This document shows positions 51,393-60,096 of a DNA stretch of 64,000 nt, piece after piece; positions within the stretch are counted from its first letter, which is position 1; every line of letters begins with the position of its first letter. This DNA is from CAWFKW01 sp963816535 (GTDB lineage Bacteria > Bacteroidota > Ignavibacteria > Tepidaquicellales > OLB5). A model generated the notes under the pieces. That model had not been told where the DNA came from. It did not search any database and worked only from the letters and a program-made list of their open reading frames with translations. Location: the NCBI GenBank assembly GCA_963816535.1, contig CAWFKW010000003.1:620001-684000 (forward strand). The letters are read 5' to 3'. The position numbers and the translations under genes are program-made.

Positions 51393-52072
51393 TTCTTAAA
51401 CGGCTGGTAAAGTTTTACAATACGAAAGCGTTCGCTGTATTTGAATTTCTTTGTATATGAAGAAAGATGTTCCTTCACCCAATCCTCCATCCCCTTTTCT
51501 TCGTAGAACTGGGAGCGGTGTTGTTTGATTAAGCTTATCTTCTGCTTTATTTGTTTAGTGATGTTTTCAAAATGATTCGGTTTATCGCAGCCAAAGAAGT
51601 AAAATTGTTCAACGGCATGCGTCTCGCCCGGCAGCATATAGCGGTTGCGGGCTGCAAATACAGCGTCAAATACCGCTTCACCTATTACGCGGTGATCGGT
51701 ATGACTAAGATTAACGCTTTCAAAAGATTTATTTGCAGGGTCAAATGTAAAAATAATATTGGGTTTAACTTTTTTTATTATCCGCGCTATCTTAACGCGA
51801 AGCTCAGTATTATTTGGCAGCAGTCCGTCTTTGTAATTCAGAAAGAAAACTTTTTTAACGCCGAGAAGTCTAGCCGCATTAAGCTGTTCTTTGTAACGGG
51901 TTTTGATACGTTCACTTTTGGGTTTGTGGGCGATCTTGAACCCATTTTCACCGTTAGTCGCGACAATATAATATATTTCGTAACCTTTATCCCTTAACTT
52001 AAAAAGGGCTCCCCCGCAAGAAAATTCGATATCGTCAGGATGAGCCGATACAGCCAGAATAATTTTCCCCAT
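51389..52072 (-). CDS. PIG-L/LmbE family deacetylase (BshB1-like)
   Basis: A 227-residue zinc-dependent N-deacetylase. The metal motif AHPDD is at residues 10-14, with the remaining ligand in NLSHTDHRVIGEAVFDAVFAARN (about 121-143). The segment FFLNYKDGLLPNNTELRVKI fits the BshB1 type that removes the acetyl group from GlcNAc-malate in bacillithiol synthesis, and Bacteroidetes/Chlorobi organisms often make bacillithiol or derivatives. bshA and bshC are not in the window, so the substrate assignment is moderate. It overlaps lptB by one base and the zincin gene by four. Confidence 0.85.
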   Translation of the reverse strand: MGKIILAVSAHPDDIEFSCGGALFKLRDKGYEIYYIVATNGENGFKIAHKPKSERIKTRYKEQLNAARLLGVKKVFFLNYKDGLLPNNTELRVKIARIIKKVKPNIIFTFDPANKSFESVNLSHTDHRVIGEAVFDAVFAARNRYMLPGETHAVEQFYFFGCDKPNHFENITKQIKQKISLIKQHRSQFYEEKGMEDWVKEHLSSYTKKFKYSERFRIVKLYQPFKK

Positions 52073-52812
52073 CAGGCGCCATACCTATCAAGTTTAAAGC
52101 TTTCGCCAAGATAAAGCTTCCTGACTTTTTCATCGTTTGCAAGCTCCTCGGCGCTCCCCTGCCTGAATATTTTGCCTTCTATTATTATATAAGCCCTGTC
52201 AACAATGGATAAAGTTTCGTGCACGTTGTGGTCGGTTATTAATACGCCTATCCCTCTTTCCTTAAGGCGCGCCACTATCTTCATTATGTCTTCCACTGCA
52301 ATTGGGTCTATTCCGGCAAAAGGTTCATCGAGAAGTATGAACTTAGGGTCAGTCGCAATTGCCCTTGCAATTTCGGTTCTCCGCCGTTCGCCGCCCGATA
52401 AAACGTAACCCTTGCTGCGTTCAATGGCCGCAATTCCGAATTCCTTCATAAGTTTTCGTGTTTTATCGTCTCTTTCAGCTTTGTCAAGCTTCATAAATTC
52501 CAAAACAGCGTATATATTCTGATATACCGTCATTCGCCTGAAGACTGAAGCTTCCTGCGGCAAATAACCTATTCCCATTCGGGCCCGTTTATACATTGGG
52601 GCCCCGGAAATTTCTTCATTATCTATATATATCTCGCCTGAATTTGCGGAAATCATTCCGGTGATCATATAGAACGTAGTCGTCTTCCCTGCGCCGTTAG
52701 GTCCCAACAGTCCCACTATTTCACCCTGTTTAACCGAGATAGAAATATTATCCACTACGGCTCTTTTGCCGTATTCCTTTACCAAATTATCAGCTTTTAA
52801 TACAGACGGCAT
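52072..52812 (-). CDS. lptB: LPS export ABC transporter ATP-binding protein
   Basis: A 246-residue ABC ATPase. It has Walker A GLLGPNGAGKTTTFYMITGM (about 34-53), Q-loop YLPQEASVFRRMTVYQNI (about 79-97), signature LSGGERRRTEIARAIA (about 138-153), Walker B FILLDEPFAGIDPIAVED and the switch histidine in VLITDHNVHETLSIVDRAYI. The DEPFAGIDP, RMTVYQN and LSGGERRR forms are characteristic of LptB, which powers extraction of LPS from the inner membrane with LptFG and LptC. Those partners are not in this window. The gene overlaps tnaA and the deacetylase gene by one base each. Confidence 0.95.
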   Translation of the reverse strand: MPSVLKADNLVKEYGKRAVVDNISISVKQGEIVGLLGPNGAGKTTTFYMITGMISANSGEIYIDNEEISGAPMYKRARMGIGYLPQEASVFRRMTVYQNIYAVLEFMKLDKAERDDKTRKLMKEFGIAAIERSKGYVLSGGERRRTEIARAIATDPKFILLDEPFAGIDPIAVEDIMKIVARLKERGIGVLITDHNVHETLSIVDRAYIIIEGKIFRQGSAEELANDEKVRKLYLGESFKLDRYGA

Positions 52813-54218
52813 TATACAGGCGCAAATTTTGATGTAAAATGTCTCAGAAACTTTGGCTCTTCTATAATTTTGTAACCCTTAATTTCTTTCCTCTTCTTAT
52901 AAATTTCCAGAATGACTTCGGCGACATAATCAATATGGCTTTGCGTATATACGCGCCTTGGAATAGCCAGCCTGACCAGCTCCATTTCGGCGGGGATGAG
53001 CTTTCCGCGGGAGTCATATTTTCCAAACATAACGCTGCCAATTTCAACCGCTCTGATGCCGCCGGCAGTATAAAGCTCGCACACAAAAGCCTGCCCGGGG
53101 TATTGATCGACCGGAATGTGCGGAAGGAGCGCCTTGGCATCAACATAAATAGCATGCCCGCCCGGCGGCTGTATAATCGGAACGCCGCCTTTGAGAATTT
53201 TCTCTCCCAAATATTCTGTGGAGCGAATCCTGTACTGAAGGTAATGTTCGTCGAGAATCTCTTCAAGTCCCTGTGCGATAGCTTCCAGATCTCTTCCGGC
53301 CAGCCCGCCGTAAGTTTCAAACCCTTCGGTTATTATAAGTAAATTCCTGCACTCATCATACAGAGTTTCATTATTCATAGCCAGGAAGCCGCCGATATTG
53401 GCAAAGGCGTCTTTCTTAGCGCTCATTGTGCAGCCATCAGCATATGAAAACATTTCCTTGGCGATTTCCAGAACCGATTTATTTTCATATCCCTTTTCAC
53501 GCAATTTTATGAAATACGCATTTTCAGCAAAGCGGCATGCATCTATAAAAAATGGAATTCTGTATTTTTTGCAAACCTCAGCGGTAAGCCGTATATTTTC
53601 CATCGATACAGGCTGTCCGCCGCCTGTGTTATTTGTAATGGTAATCATGCATAAAGGAACATTTTCCTTTCCGACCATGGCAATATAGTTATCCAGTTTT
53701 TCTGTATCCATGTTTCCTTTGAAAGGATGCTGAACGGAGGGATGTTTACCCTCTTCTATGACAAGGTCGATTGCCTCTGCGCCGTTGAACTCAATATTCG
53801 CTCGTGTAGTATCAAAGTGGTTATTACTTGGAATGAACTTACCTTTTCCGTTTACAATGAACCTCCCTGCCTCATCAACCTGGCTCAGCGCTGCAGCGCT
53901 TAAGATACGTTCCGCTGCCCTGCCCTGGTGAACCGGAATGATATGCTTAAACCCAAATATTTTTTGCGTTACTTCTTCGAACCTGTAATAACTTCTGGAA
54001 CCGGCATAAGATTCATCCCCGTCCATAACTCCGGCCCATTGCTTAGCGCTCATTGCCGAAGTGCCGCTATCTGTAAGAAGGTCAATCAACACGTCTTCCG
54101 CCGGGATCATAAAAGGGTTATAGGATGCCTTCTTTAATATTTTTCTTCTGTCTTCTTCTGTTGTAAACTTAATCTGTTCAACTGATTTGATCTTGAAAGG
54201 TTCTATTATTGTCTTCAT
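52812..54218 (-). CDS. tnaA: Tryptophanase (tryptophan indole-lyase)
   Basis: A 468-residue PLP-dependent beta-eliminating lyase that splits L-tryptophan into indole, pyruvate and ammonia. Family motifs are LLTDSGTSAMSAKQWAGVM (about 47-65), HIIPVHQGRAAE, NNTGGGQPVSMENIR, FFIDACRFAENAYFIK and MSAKKDA with the PLP-binding Lys269. Tyrosine phenol-lyase is very similar but can be excluded by three positions: Asp136 (NNHFDTTR; Thr in the phenol-lyase), Ile in GIRAVEIG (Arg in phenol-lyase MERG) and His in RHFTSKF (Phe in phenol-lyase RFFTAR). There is no TnaC-like leader: the gene overlaps the sirtuin gene by 4 bp within an operon that also carries pdxJ, which makes its cofactor. Indole production is therefore expected. 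Confidence 0.93.
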   Translation of the reverse strand: MKTIIEPFKIKSVEQIKFTTEEDRRKILKKASYNPFMIPAEDVLIDLLTDSGTSAMSAKQWAGVMDGDESYAGSRSYYRFEEVTQKIFGFKHIIPVHQGRAAERILSAAALSQVDEAGRFIVNGKGKFIPSNNHFDTTRANIEFNGAEAIDLVIEEGKHPSVQHPFKGNMDTEKLDNYIAMVGKENVPLCMITITNNTGGGQPVSMENIRLTAEVCKKYRIPFFIDACRFAENAYFIKLREKGYENKSVLEIAKEMFSYADGCTMSAKKDAFANIGGFLAMNNETLYDECRNLLIITEGFETYGGLAGRDLEAIAQGLEEILDEHYLQYRIRSTEYLGEKILKGGVPIIQPPGGHAIYVDAKALLPHIPVDQYPGQAFVCELYTAGGIRAVEIGSVMFGKYDSRGKLIPAEMELVRLAIPRRVYTQSHIDYVAEVILEIYKKRKEIKGYKIIEEPKFLRHFTSKFAPV

Positions 54219-54952
54219 TTCCTCAATTCTTTTAAATGTTTGACTAAACCGTCTAAAATTTCGCCGCTTTTTCCTTCCAGAACTTCATCTACATCGTATG
54301 AAATTGCAGTTGGTTTTGTATTAATTTCAACCACATACGCGCCCGCCGATCTAGCCATAAGCGGCAACAGGGCCGCGGGATATACCTCGGCCGATGTGCC
54401 GATAGTAAAAAACAAATCTGAATTTTTTGCGCAGCTTTCCGCATGCTTCAGCGCCTCATAAGGCAGCGCTTCGCCGAACCATACAACGTCAGGCCTGATA
54501 AGCCCGCCACAATCGCACTTTAGAACGGATTTCTGTTTCACATCCACTTCTTCATAGAACCTCTTACATTTTATGCAATAATTGCGCTCTATATTCCCAT
54601 GAAGCTCCGTTACTCTTTTACTTCCGGCCCTATTATGGAGGTTATCTATATTCTGCGTTGCCATGTTAAACTCTTCAAACAAATTTTCCATCTCAGCAAG
54701 CGCGTAATGACCTGCATTTGGCTTTACATCGCGCATAATTTCGCGCCTGTGCTGGTACCAGCTCCAAACGAAATCCGGGTCAGACATAAATGCTTCGAAA
54801 TTTGCAAGCTGCTCCGGCCTGAACTTTTCCCAAATTCCGCCCGGATCCCTGAACGTGGGTATGCCGCTCTCGGCGGAAACGCCGGCTCCTGTAAGGACAG
54901 AAACAATCTTTGCCGACTTAAGTTTTTCAGACAGAGCTTCTGAAAATTCCAT
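54215..54952 (-). CDS. NAD-dependent protein deacylase, sirtuin (CobB-like)
   Basis: A 245-residue sirtuin. It has the NAD-binding loop TGAGVSAESGIPTFRDPGGI (21-40), QNIDNLH (100-106) with the catalytic His118 in TELHGN, and a four-cysteine zinc site (Cys126, Cys129, Cys146, Cys148: YCIKCKRF...KCDCGGL). Tyr66 and Arg69 (WYQHRR) form the YxxR pocket that marks class III sirtuins able to remove succinyl and malonyl groups. It removes acyl groups from protein lysines in the cytoplasm, using NAD+. The gene lies 2 bp after pdxJ and overlaps tnaA, so it is under common control with tryptophan and vitamin B6 genes. Confidence 0.93.
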   Translation of the reverse strand: MEFSEALSEKLKSAKIVSVLTGAGVSAESGIPTFRDPGGIWEKFRPEQLANFEAFMSDPDFVWSWYQHRREIMRDVKPNAGHYALAEMENLFEEFNMATQNIDNLHNRAGSKRVTELHGNIERNYCIKCKRFYEEVDVKQKSVLKCDCGGLIRPDVVWFGEALPYEALKHAESCAKNSDLFFTIGTSAEVYPAALLPLMARSAGAYVVEINTKPTAISYDVDEVLEGKSGEILDGLVKHLKELRK

Positions 54953-54954
54953 AG

Positions 54955-55677
54955 TTAAGGCCTGATTCTTCTGATAATTGTGAGCATATCTTCGACAGCT
55001 TTATGCAAACCTGTGAAAACGGCTCTTGAGATTATACAGTGCCCAATGCTGACTTCGTCAATATCAGCCATATTCGCAATAGGAATTATATTCTGATAAT
55101 TAAGTCCATGGCCTGCATTGACGCCGAGCCCAAGCTCTTTAGCCGTCTGCGCCGAAATCCTTATCTTTTCGAGCTCTTTTATTATTTCTTCGGGTTCTTT
55201 TGCCAGAGAGAATTTACCCGTATGTATCTCAATCATATCAGCGCCTATTTCCAGGGCAGCGTCAACATTCTCAGGTAGAGGGTCAATAAAAACGCTCACC
55301 TTTATTCCGCTTTCCTGCAGCTTGTCAATAGCGTAAGATAGCTTCAATTCGCCAGCCGCCAGATCAAGTCCGCCTTCCGTTGTAACTTCCTGTCTTCTTT
55401 CAGGCACAAGAGTGACCATTTGAGGCTTCAGACCGCAAGCAATTTTCACCATTTCATCCGTAGCGGCCATTTCGAGGTCAAGCTTAGTTCTGACGGTTTC
55501 CTTCAGGATCCTCACATCCCTATCTACCATATGCCTCCTGTCTTCGCGAAGGTGGCAAACAATACCATCGGCCCCGGCAAGCTCGCATATTGCGGCTGCG
55601 GTCACCGGATCAGGCTCGGATTCCATTCTTGCCTGTCTGAGAGTTGCAACGTGGTCAATATTAATACAGAGTCTCAT
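54955..55677 (-). CDS. pdxJ: Pyridoxine 5'-phosphate synthase
   Basis: A 240-residue TIM-barrel enzyme that condenses 1-deoxy-D-xylulose 5-phosphate with 3-amino-2-oxopropyl phosphate to pyridoxine phosphate in the DXP-dependent B6 pathway. Clear signatures: LCINIDHVATLRQARM at the N-terminus, GADGIVCHLREDRRHMVDRDV (about 33-54), LVPERRQEVTTEGGLD, VSVFIDPLPENVDAA, IEIHTGKFS, LGLGVNAGHGLNYQNI and DEVSIGHCIISRAV. The length is typical. It sits between a CPBP-family gene (20 bp) and the sirtuin gene (2 bp). Its product PLP is the cofactor of tryptophanase two genes downstream. Confidence 0.97.
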   Translation of the reverse strand: MRLCINIDHVATLRQARMESEPDPVTAAAICELAGADGIVCHLREDRRHMVDRDVRILKETVRTKLDLEMAATDEMVKIACGLKPQMVTLVPERRQEVTTEGGLDLAAGELKLSYAIDKLQESGIKVSVFIDPLPENVDAALEIGADMIEIHTGKFSLAKEPEEIIKELEKIRISAQTAKELGLGVNAGHGLNYQNIIPIANMADIDEVSIGHCIISRAVFTGLHKAVEDMLTIIRRIRP

Positions 55678-55697
55678 ACAAATTGAATTAGTATAGA

Positions 55698-56471
55698 TTA
55701 ATAAAATAATTTTAGAAACGCGTTTAACCCGATACCGTACGATTGGGATTTAAACCTAAGAACGGAAATCAGGTCGACAAATATCATAACCGTCCAATGA
55801 GTCAAAAAGCAATAAATAAAAGATCTTGAACGCCAAGCCTGGATTCCCAGGATTAATCCCCCGAATATAGAGGAAAAAGTCTCAAGTTCCGGCTTACCCC
55901 GATGTAGGATAAAAAACGGAATCATCTGGATAAAGATGGCATAGATACCAAATTTTTCTTTGAGTCCAAAAAGCATATATCCTCTCCAGAAAAATTCCCA
56001 GGCAAGCATATAAAACCCCACAAAAAGCTCATAATACAGAAGCACAGAAACATTTTCACGGACTGTAAGACCACCCTGAGGGTAAGCTTTTGCAAATGTT
56101 TCGCTTCCGGACAATATCCAAATTACAGGGATCATAAACAGTATGAAAAGCCCGTAAGATTTCAACCCGAATTTATAATCCCCTATAACGAATCCAAAAT
56201 CAGACGGTTTTTGCTTCAGGACAAGAAATATAAGGAGCATAGGAACAATGAACATCAAAAATCCATCCGTTGAGAACCAGTAAATAGTAGAATAGAATCT
56301 AAAATCGTCCGTCACAAACAACTGCCTGAAGAAACCCGGCGTAGCGTAATAAATAGAAACAAACGTGATGAGCGCAACGGACATGAAGATAAAAACTTCC
56401 TTAAAGCTAAGAGACTTTAGAGCAGCGACAAAATCATCGTATTCTTTTCTGAAACCTGTTTTCAAATTCAA
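55698..56471 (-). CDS. CPBP family intramembrane protease-like protein
   Basis: A 257-residue membrane protein with about seven helices. The CPBP/Abi signature appears as AWEFFWRGYMLFGLKEKFG (about 158-176), with the first motif in the form ExxxR (second glutamate replaced by Phe). The second motif is at FFILHRGKPELETFSSIFGG, and a late histidine is in FLTHWTVMIFVD. Family members are putative intramembrane glutamic-type proteases (prenyl-protein peptidase-like). The loss of one glutamate from the usual EE pair may weaken activity. The ATG overlaps the YbbR-protein stop by 4 bp, and pdxJ follows 20 bp later. Confidence 0.78.
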   Translation of the reverse strand: MNLKTGFRKEYDDFVAALKSLSFKEVFIFMSVALITFVSIYYATPGFFRQLFVTDDFRFYSTIYWFSTDGFLMFIVPMLLIFLVLKQKPSDFGFVIGDYKFGLKSYGLFILFMIPVIWILSGSETFAKAYPQGGLTVRENVSVLLYYELFVGFYMLAWEFFWRGYMLFGLKEKFGIYAIFIQMIPFFILHRGKPELETFSSIFGGLILGIQAWRSRSFIYCFLTHWTVMIFVDLISVLRFKSQSYGIGLNAFLKLFY

Positions 56472-57391
56472 TATTTTTTCTTAATTACATATTGGATTTT
56501 CTCGGGCTTGATGCCTACGAGGCTTGTTCCCTCCGGTAGATCAAAGATCGGCTCAACTGCGCCCGTCGTATCGGCAAAGATGGCATTGTAACCAAGCGCC
56601 GCAATTATCTTAGAGGGATCCAGGGCTGCAAGCTGATTGACGCCGCCTTTAAGATGTACGGCCACATTTTCCGGAATAAGCAGAACTTCTTTATCTGCCG
56701 GCACGCCGGTTACGCGGATTTGCACGCCCTGGTACTCTTTCTCGGCCGAGAGTTCGATATTAACAGAAAGCTTTACAATGTTCTCAGATCTCCAAATAAT
56801 ATTAGAGAGACTATCCGAAACATTCACGTCCATCGAAAAACTTGAATTGACATTATTAAAAACTACTTCCTGAGTACAGAGCGGCCCAATTGAGTTTAGA
56901 ATTCTAGATGAGCCTCCTATCTTTATGCTATCAGGCTCCAGCCTGGGCCTGCCAACTACCTGGTAACCGCTGCGGCACTCAACCTTAACCTTTGGAAGCA
57001 ATTTCACATACTTTTCTTCGTACTTATCCACAACAACATATAATGACTCAGGATAAACATCTGCAATATTAAGATTTTGAGAGAGACCCAGGTTATCGTT
57101 CAGGTACTGCTTTGTCAGAATTACCGTCTTTTCATCTATTCTGGGAACCACGTTGTAGTTAAATTCCGGATTTAAAGAAGTGAACAACCTTACCAGCGAC
57201 CATCCGACTCCCCTGAATTTAACATCCAGTCTCAGTGGAATTGACCCCGAAACAGCATACGGCTTAATTATGCTTATCTTTACAGGCACCGATTTATCTA
57301 TTTCATAGGTTTGATTCAAGCTCAATGACAGCCACAGAAGGGCCGAAAGAACCAGCGAAACAACTATAATATGATACTTATGCCTGATCAA
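56468..57391 (-). CDS. YbbR-domain protein (CdaR-like)
   Basis: A 307-residue protein with one N-terminal transmembrane helix (IIVVSLVLSALLWLSLSL, about 8-25), followed directly by NQTYEIDKSVPVKI, the start of a YbbR-like repeat. Two or three YbbR-like beta units follow (about 25-110, 115-210, 215-300), the last with YQGVQIRVTGVPADKEVLLI and VAVHLKGGVNQLAAL. YbbR/CdaR proteins regulate the membrane diadenylate cyclase CdaA in Gram-positives; in Gram-negative relatives the role is not defined. It is probably anchored in the inner membrane with the repeats outside. It is the first gene of the eight-gene operon ending at the zincin gene. Confidence 0.82.
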   Translation of the reverse strand: MIRHKYHIIVVSLVLSALLWLSLSLNQTYEIDKSVPVKISIIKPYAVSGSIPLRLDVKFRGVGWSLVRLFTSLNPEFNYNVVPRIDEKTVILTKQYLNDNLGLSQNLNIADVYPESLYVVVDKYEEKYVKLLPKVKVECRSGYQVVGRPRLEPDSIKIGGSSRILNSIGPLCTQEVVFNNVNSSFSMDVNVSDSLSNIIWRSENIVKLSVNIELSAEKEYQGVQIRVTGVPADKEVLLIPENVAVHLKGGVNQLAALDPSKIIAALGYNAIFADTTGAVEPIFDLPEGTSLVGIKPEKIQYVIKKKY

Positions 57392-57462
57392 TTCAAATTG
57401 GCTGTAATTTACTAATATTCAAAAAAATTAAGAACTTTGAAATCCTATTATTGTATCTCACA

Positions 57463-57498
57463 CAAAAAAAATCGCCAGTCCCACAAAGAATTGGCGAT
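57463..57498 (-). terminator. Rho-independent terminator
   Basis: On the minus strand ATCGCCA and TGGCGAT pair around a 14-base loop, then TTTTTTTTG. It closes the GWxTD gene (stop at 57532). Confidence 0.85.
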
Positions 57499-57531
57499 TG
57501 CCTGTCAAAAACTACAGACGTTATTATTCGG

Positions 57532-58914
57532 TTAATGACTTTTAATATTCAGCCTGTCCTGCCAATTATCATCCCTTACTTCGTTTTGAGCGGTTGAATG
57601 CACAAGCACATAATCGCCTATGCCGGCGCTCATATCGATGAACACAAAAATGGCGCCGCCCTGAACGCTGTTATACGTCCATATCTCGTATCCTTTTGTT
57701 TGGGACTCATAATTATGCCTCTCTATATCATCATACGGGCCATAGATAATATATACTCTGCCACGGTCACTTTTCCACCCGTCTATAAACTGGTTCCTGT
57801 AGTTTTGGTTAGCATATTCAACCCTCTTGAAATATTCATTATGGGCTTTAATAGGGTTTGAGTCCCTTGATTTCCAGAAATTATACAGGAACAGTCTTTT
57901 TGAGTCAAGCGAAATGAGTTTTTCGAACTGCTTTTTCTGAGGGTCGGAAATAATATAGATCATTTTTTCATACTCTGAATTCACACGTTCATCAGTATAT
58001 TTCGGGAATTCACTTAAGTCGTATCCCGGATCCCCCTGGATCTGAGCGCTGAGGTCTTTTACCGCAGGGTTGTAGACATAAAACATCTTGGAAGATTCGG
58101 CAAGAACATTCCCGGCTTCATTTTTCAGGCTTATGCTGAGCTTATATTTATCGGTGGTAAATTTCGTCAGATCAATTGAGCCTATCTCAACTTTGGACAC
58201 AGCCACAAGATTATAATTCTTGGAATCAGAATAGGCCTCATTTCCTTTTGAATCTGTGGCTGAAATAGCCAATGTATATTTATCTCCTATTGTTTCTTTT
58301 TTCATGTTGTACAGTTCGAGGTAATAGTACAGTGAGGGCATATTGTTGCCGAAAAGCAGCGCGGGGTTAGGCGTTACAAGTAACGTGTTCTTGTAGAAAA
58401 TGTTCTGCCGGTCGGACGATCTTTCTATGGCTGAAGCCAGCTCAATAGAACTTGCTCCCGGATTATCCGGAGAAAACCCGTGCAACTCGATATCTTCCGA
58501 GCGTTTCATCACAACATTTGTGTCGTAGAAATCAGTTCCCGCAAGAGTAAGCTTATATTCGCCAGTGTCAAGGAGCATATTGATCTGCCCGACAAGTTTC
58601 TTGTTCCTGTCATACCCGGCCGTATCCTTCAGGGTTAACGGAATTCCGTAAGTCTTGTTCAGCACTGATTTATCAATCGCTTTCTTAAAAACATCGACGG
58701 ATAATTTGGCTTCTGCGGTATAACCTGCATCCGTTTTTTTGAAGATCAGCTGGTTCTGGTTAAAAGAATAATACAATTCAAAATAAACCTTAGCCGGATT
58801 TTCATCTTTGAACGCAGAATAGTCATATTCGAATGTAAAGTTCTGGTCCGAATAAACCGGTTTCACGAGGGCAAGAACCGAAAAGAAAATGAGGGAAACT
58901 ACTGCATTTTTCAT
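57532..58914 (-). CDS. GWxTD domain-containing exported protein
   Basis: A 460-residue exported protein: signal segment MKNAVVSLIFFSVLALVKP, a large beta-rich N-terminal region (about 20-300; FTFEYDYSAFK, VYFELYYSFNQNQLIF), then the C-terminal GWxTD domain (about 310-445). That domain is recognised by KRLFLYNFWKSRD, HNEYFKRVEYANQNYR and DGWKSDRGRVYIIYGPYDDIE, where the name-giving GW-x-[ST]-D is GWKSD, and KGYEIWTYN. GWxTD proteins occur mainly in Bacteroidetes/Chlorobi, Acidobacteria and relatives; the function is unknown. The gene is followed by a terminator on its own strand and preceded by a bidirectional hairpin, so it is monocistronic. Confidence 0.88.
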   Translation of the reverse strand: MKNAVVSLIFFSVLALVKPVYSDQNFTFEYDYSAFKDENPAKVYFELYYSFNQNQLIFKKTDAGYTAEAKLSVDVFKKAIDKSVLNKTYGIPLTLKDTAGYDRNKKLVGQINMLLDTGEYKLTLAGTDFYDTNVVMKRSEDIELHGFSPDNPGASSIELASAIERSSDRQNIFYKNTLLVTPNPALLFGNNMPSLYYYLELYNMKKETIGDKYTLAISATDSKGNEAYSDSKNYNLVAVSKVEIGSIDLTKFTTDKYKLSISLKNEAGNVLAESSKMFYVYNPAVKDLSAQIQGDPGYDLSEFPKYTDERVNSEYEKMIYIISDPQKKQFEKLISLDSKRLFLYNFWKSRDSNPIKAHNEYFKRVEYANQNYRNQFIDGWKSDRGRVYIIYGPYDDIERHNYESQTKGYEIWTYNSVQGGAIFVFIDMSAGIGDYVLVHSTAQNEVRDDNWQDRLNIKSH

Positions 58915-58940
58915 ATCTCAAAAGATTAGAAGTAAAGTAA

Positions 58941-58975
58941 AAATGCCATCCTCTCTGAAGCAGGATGGCATTTTT
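58941..58975. terminator. Bidirectional-looking terminator
   Basis: AAAATGCCATCCT and AGGATGGCATTTT are a perfect 13-bp inverted repeat with a 9-base loop, T-runs on both 3' sides. It lies 20 bp after the PorV/PorQ gene (minus strand) and before the GWxTD start. Confidence 0.9.
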
Positions 58976-58995
58976 AGATTAAAAAAGTAATTTTA

Positions 58996-60063
58996 TTAGA
59001 ACGCGACCGACAATGTAAACCACTGATTTGCGGCAAAGTTCTGAGTCACCCTGTAAGCATAATCGATACCCAGATTCACAGTTCCAAACGGATAATGAAC
59101 ACCTGCGCCGAAAGTCGGACCATAAATCCTGGAATTTTGAATGTCCAGGTTATCGCCGGCAATAATATCCGGATAGAAAGTATAAGCGCCTCTCAGGTAA
59201 ACGATCTTGTTATAATTATATTCCAGTCCAATCCTGTATTCATCGCTGGCATAGTTATTGTTCTGGAAGGTTGTTGAAAGCTCGACAGAATTTCTTTTGC
59301 CTATCGGGTAGTTATATGAGAGCCCGATCTCAAGCGTAGTTGGCAGGTTGAAGCTCTGCAAAGTTATCCTTCTTGGCTGAGCCGCAGTACCGGTAGGCGT
59401 GCCAGCCGGCTGATAGTAAGCGTCCAGCCCTGATCCGTCAAACGTCATAGACGGTCCGAAATTCTTCAGCGCAACTCCGAATTTCAGCCCGCTGTTGCCT
59501 GCAATATATTGCAGCCCGAAATCTGTAGCGAATCCGGTGGCGGATACTGTGGCTATCTGCTCATATATCATTTTTACAGTCGCTCCAAACAATATCTTAT
59601 CCGACATCTTTCTCGCGTAGCTGAGTGAAGAGGTCAGGTAAGTCGGCGTCCATGTTTCTCCCGTGCCGTCGGGAGCGTCAATAGTTGTAACAAGCTCCGG
59701 GTTTGCAAACCCAAGAGTCTTTATGCTGGCGCCAATTACGCCAAGCCCGCCAAGGTCGACTGCACCTGCGAAATATTCAATATTGATATCAGCAATATAT
59801 TTCAGGTGAGATGCCATCACCTGGGTCTTTGTATTCATAATTGATAATCCTGCCGGGTTCCAGTACATTGCTTCGACGCCTGTAATGGACGACAGGTTAG
59901 AGCCGCTCAGCGAGGTTCCGATAGAACCCACCGGTATCAGCAGCTCCGGCGCTGCAGACGTTCCGTATTTACTCCGGTCGCCTGCAAACGAAATATTGGT
60001 TAGTATCAGGAGTAGGACAGCCGCCAACTTAACCATTATTCTAATATTTTTAAAGTATTTCAT
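58996..60063 (-). CDS. PorV/PorQ family outer-membrane protein
   Basis: A 355-residue FadL-like outer-membrane protein. Signal peptide MKYFKNIRIMVKLAAVLLLI (cleavage after SFA). The N-terminal mature sequence, TSAAPELLIPVGSIGTSLSG followed by GVEAMYWNPAGLS, is the hallmark of PorV/PorQ proteins. The rest is barrel-like, with GVIGASIKTLGF, LSYARKMSDKILFGATVKMI, FGLQYIAGNSGLKFGVALKN and a final TVNLGIDYAYR...WFTLSVAF. In the type IX secretion system PorV shuttles cargo to the attachment complex; other paralogues have no proven role. It is 33 bp downstream of the large sorting-domain protein, so the two may form an export pair. Confidence 0.87.
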   Translation of the reverse strand: MKYFKNIRIMVKLAAVLLLILTNISFAGDRSKYGTSAAPELLIPVGSIGTSLSGSNLSSITGVEAMYWNPAGLSIMNTKTQVMASHLKYIADINIEYFAGAVDLGGLGVIGASIKTLGFANPELVTTIDAPDGTGETWTPTYLTSSLSYARKMSDKILFGATVKMIYEQIATVSATGFATDFGLQYIAGNSGLKFGVALKNFGPSMTFDGSGLDAYYQPAGTPTGTAAQPRRITLQSFNLPTTLEIGLSYNYPIGKRNSVELSTTFQNNNYASDEYRIGLEYNYNKIVYLRGAYTFYPDIIAGDNLDIQNSRIYGPTFGAGVHYPFGTVNLGIDYAYRVTQNFAANQWFTLSVAF

Positions 60064-60096
60064 ATTTGCTCCTTAAAATTTTGATTAAATTTATCA

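Noticed and set aside
52812..54218. Tyrosine phenol-lyase
   Set aside because: The Thr, Arg and Phe positions specific for phenol-lyase are Asp, Ile and His here, as in tryptophanase.
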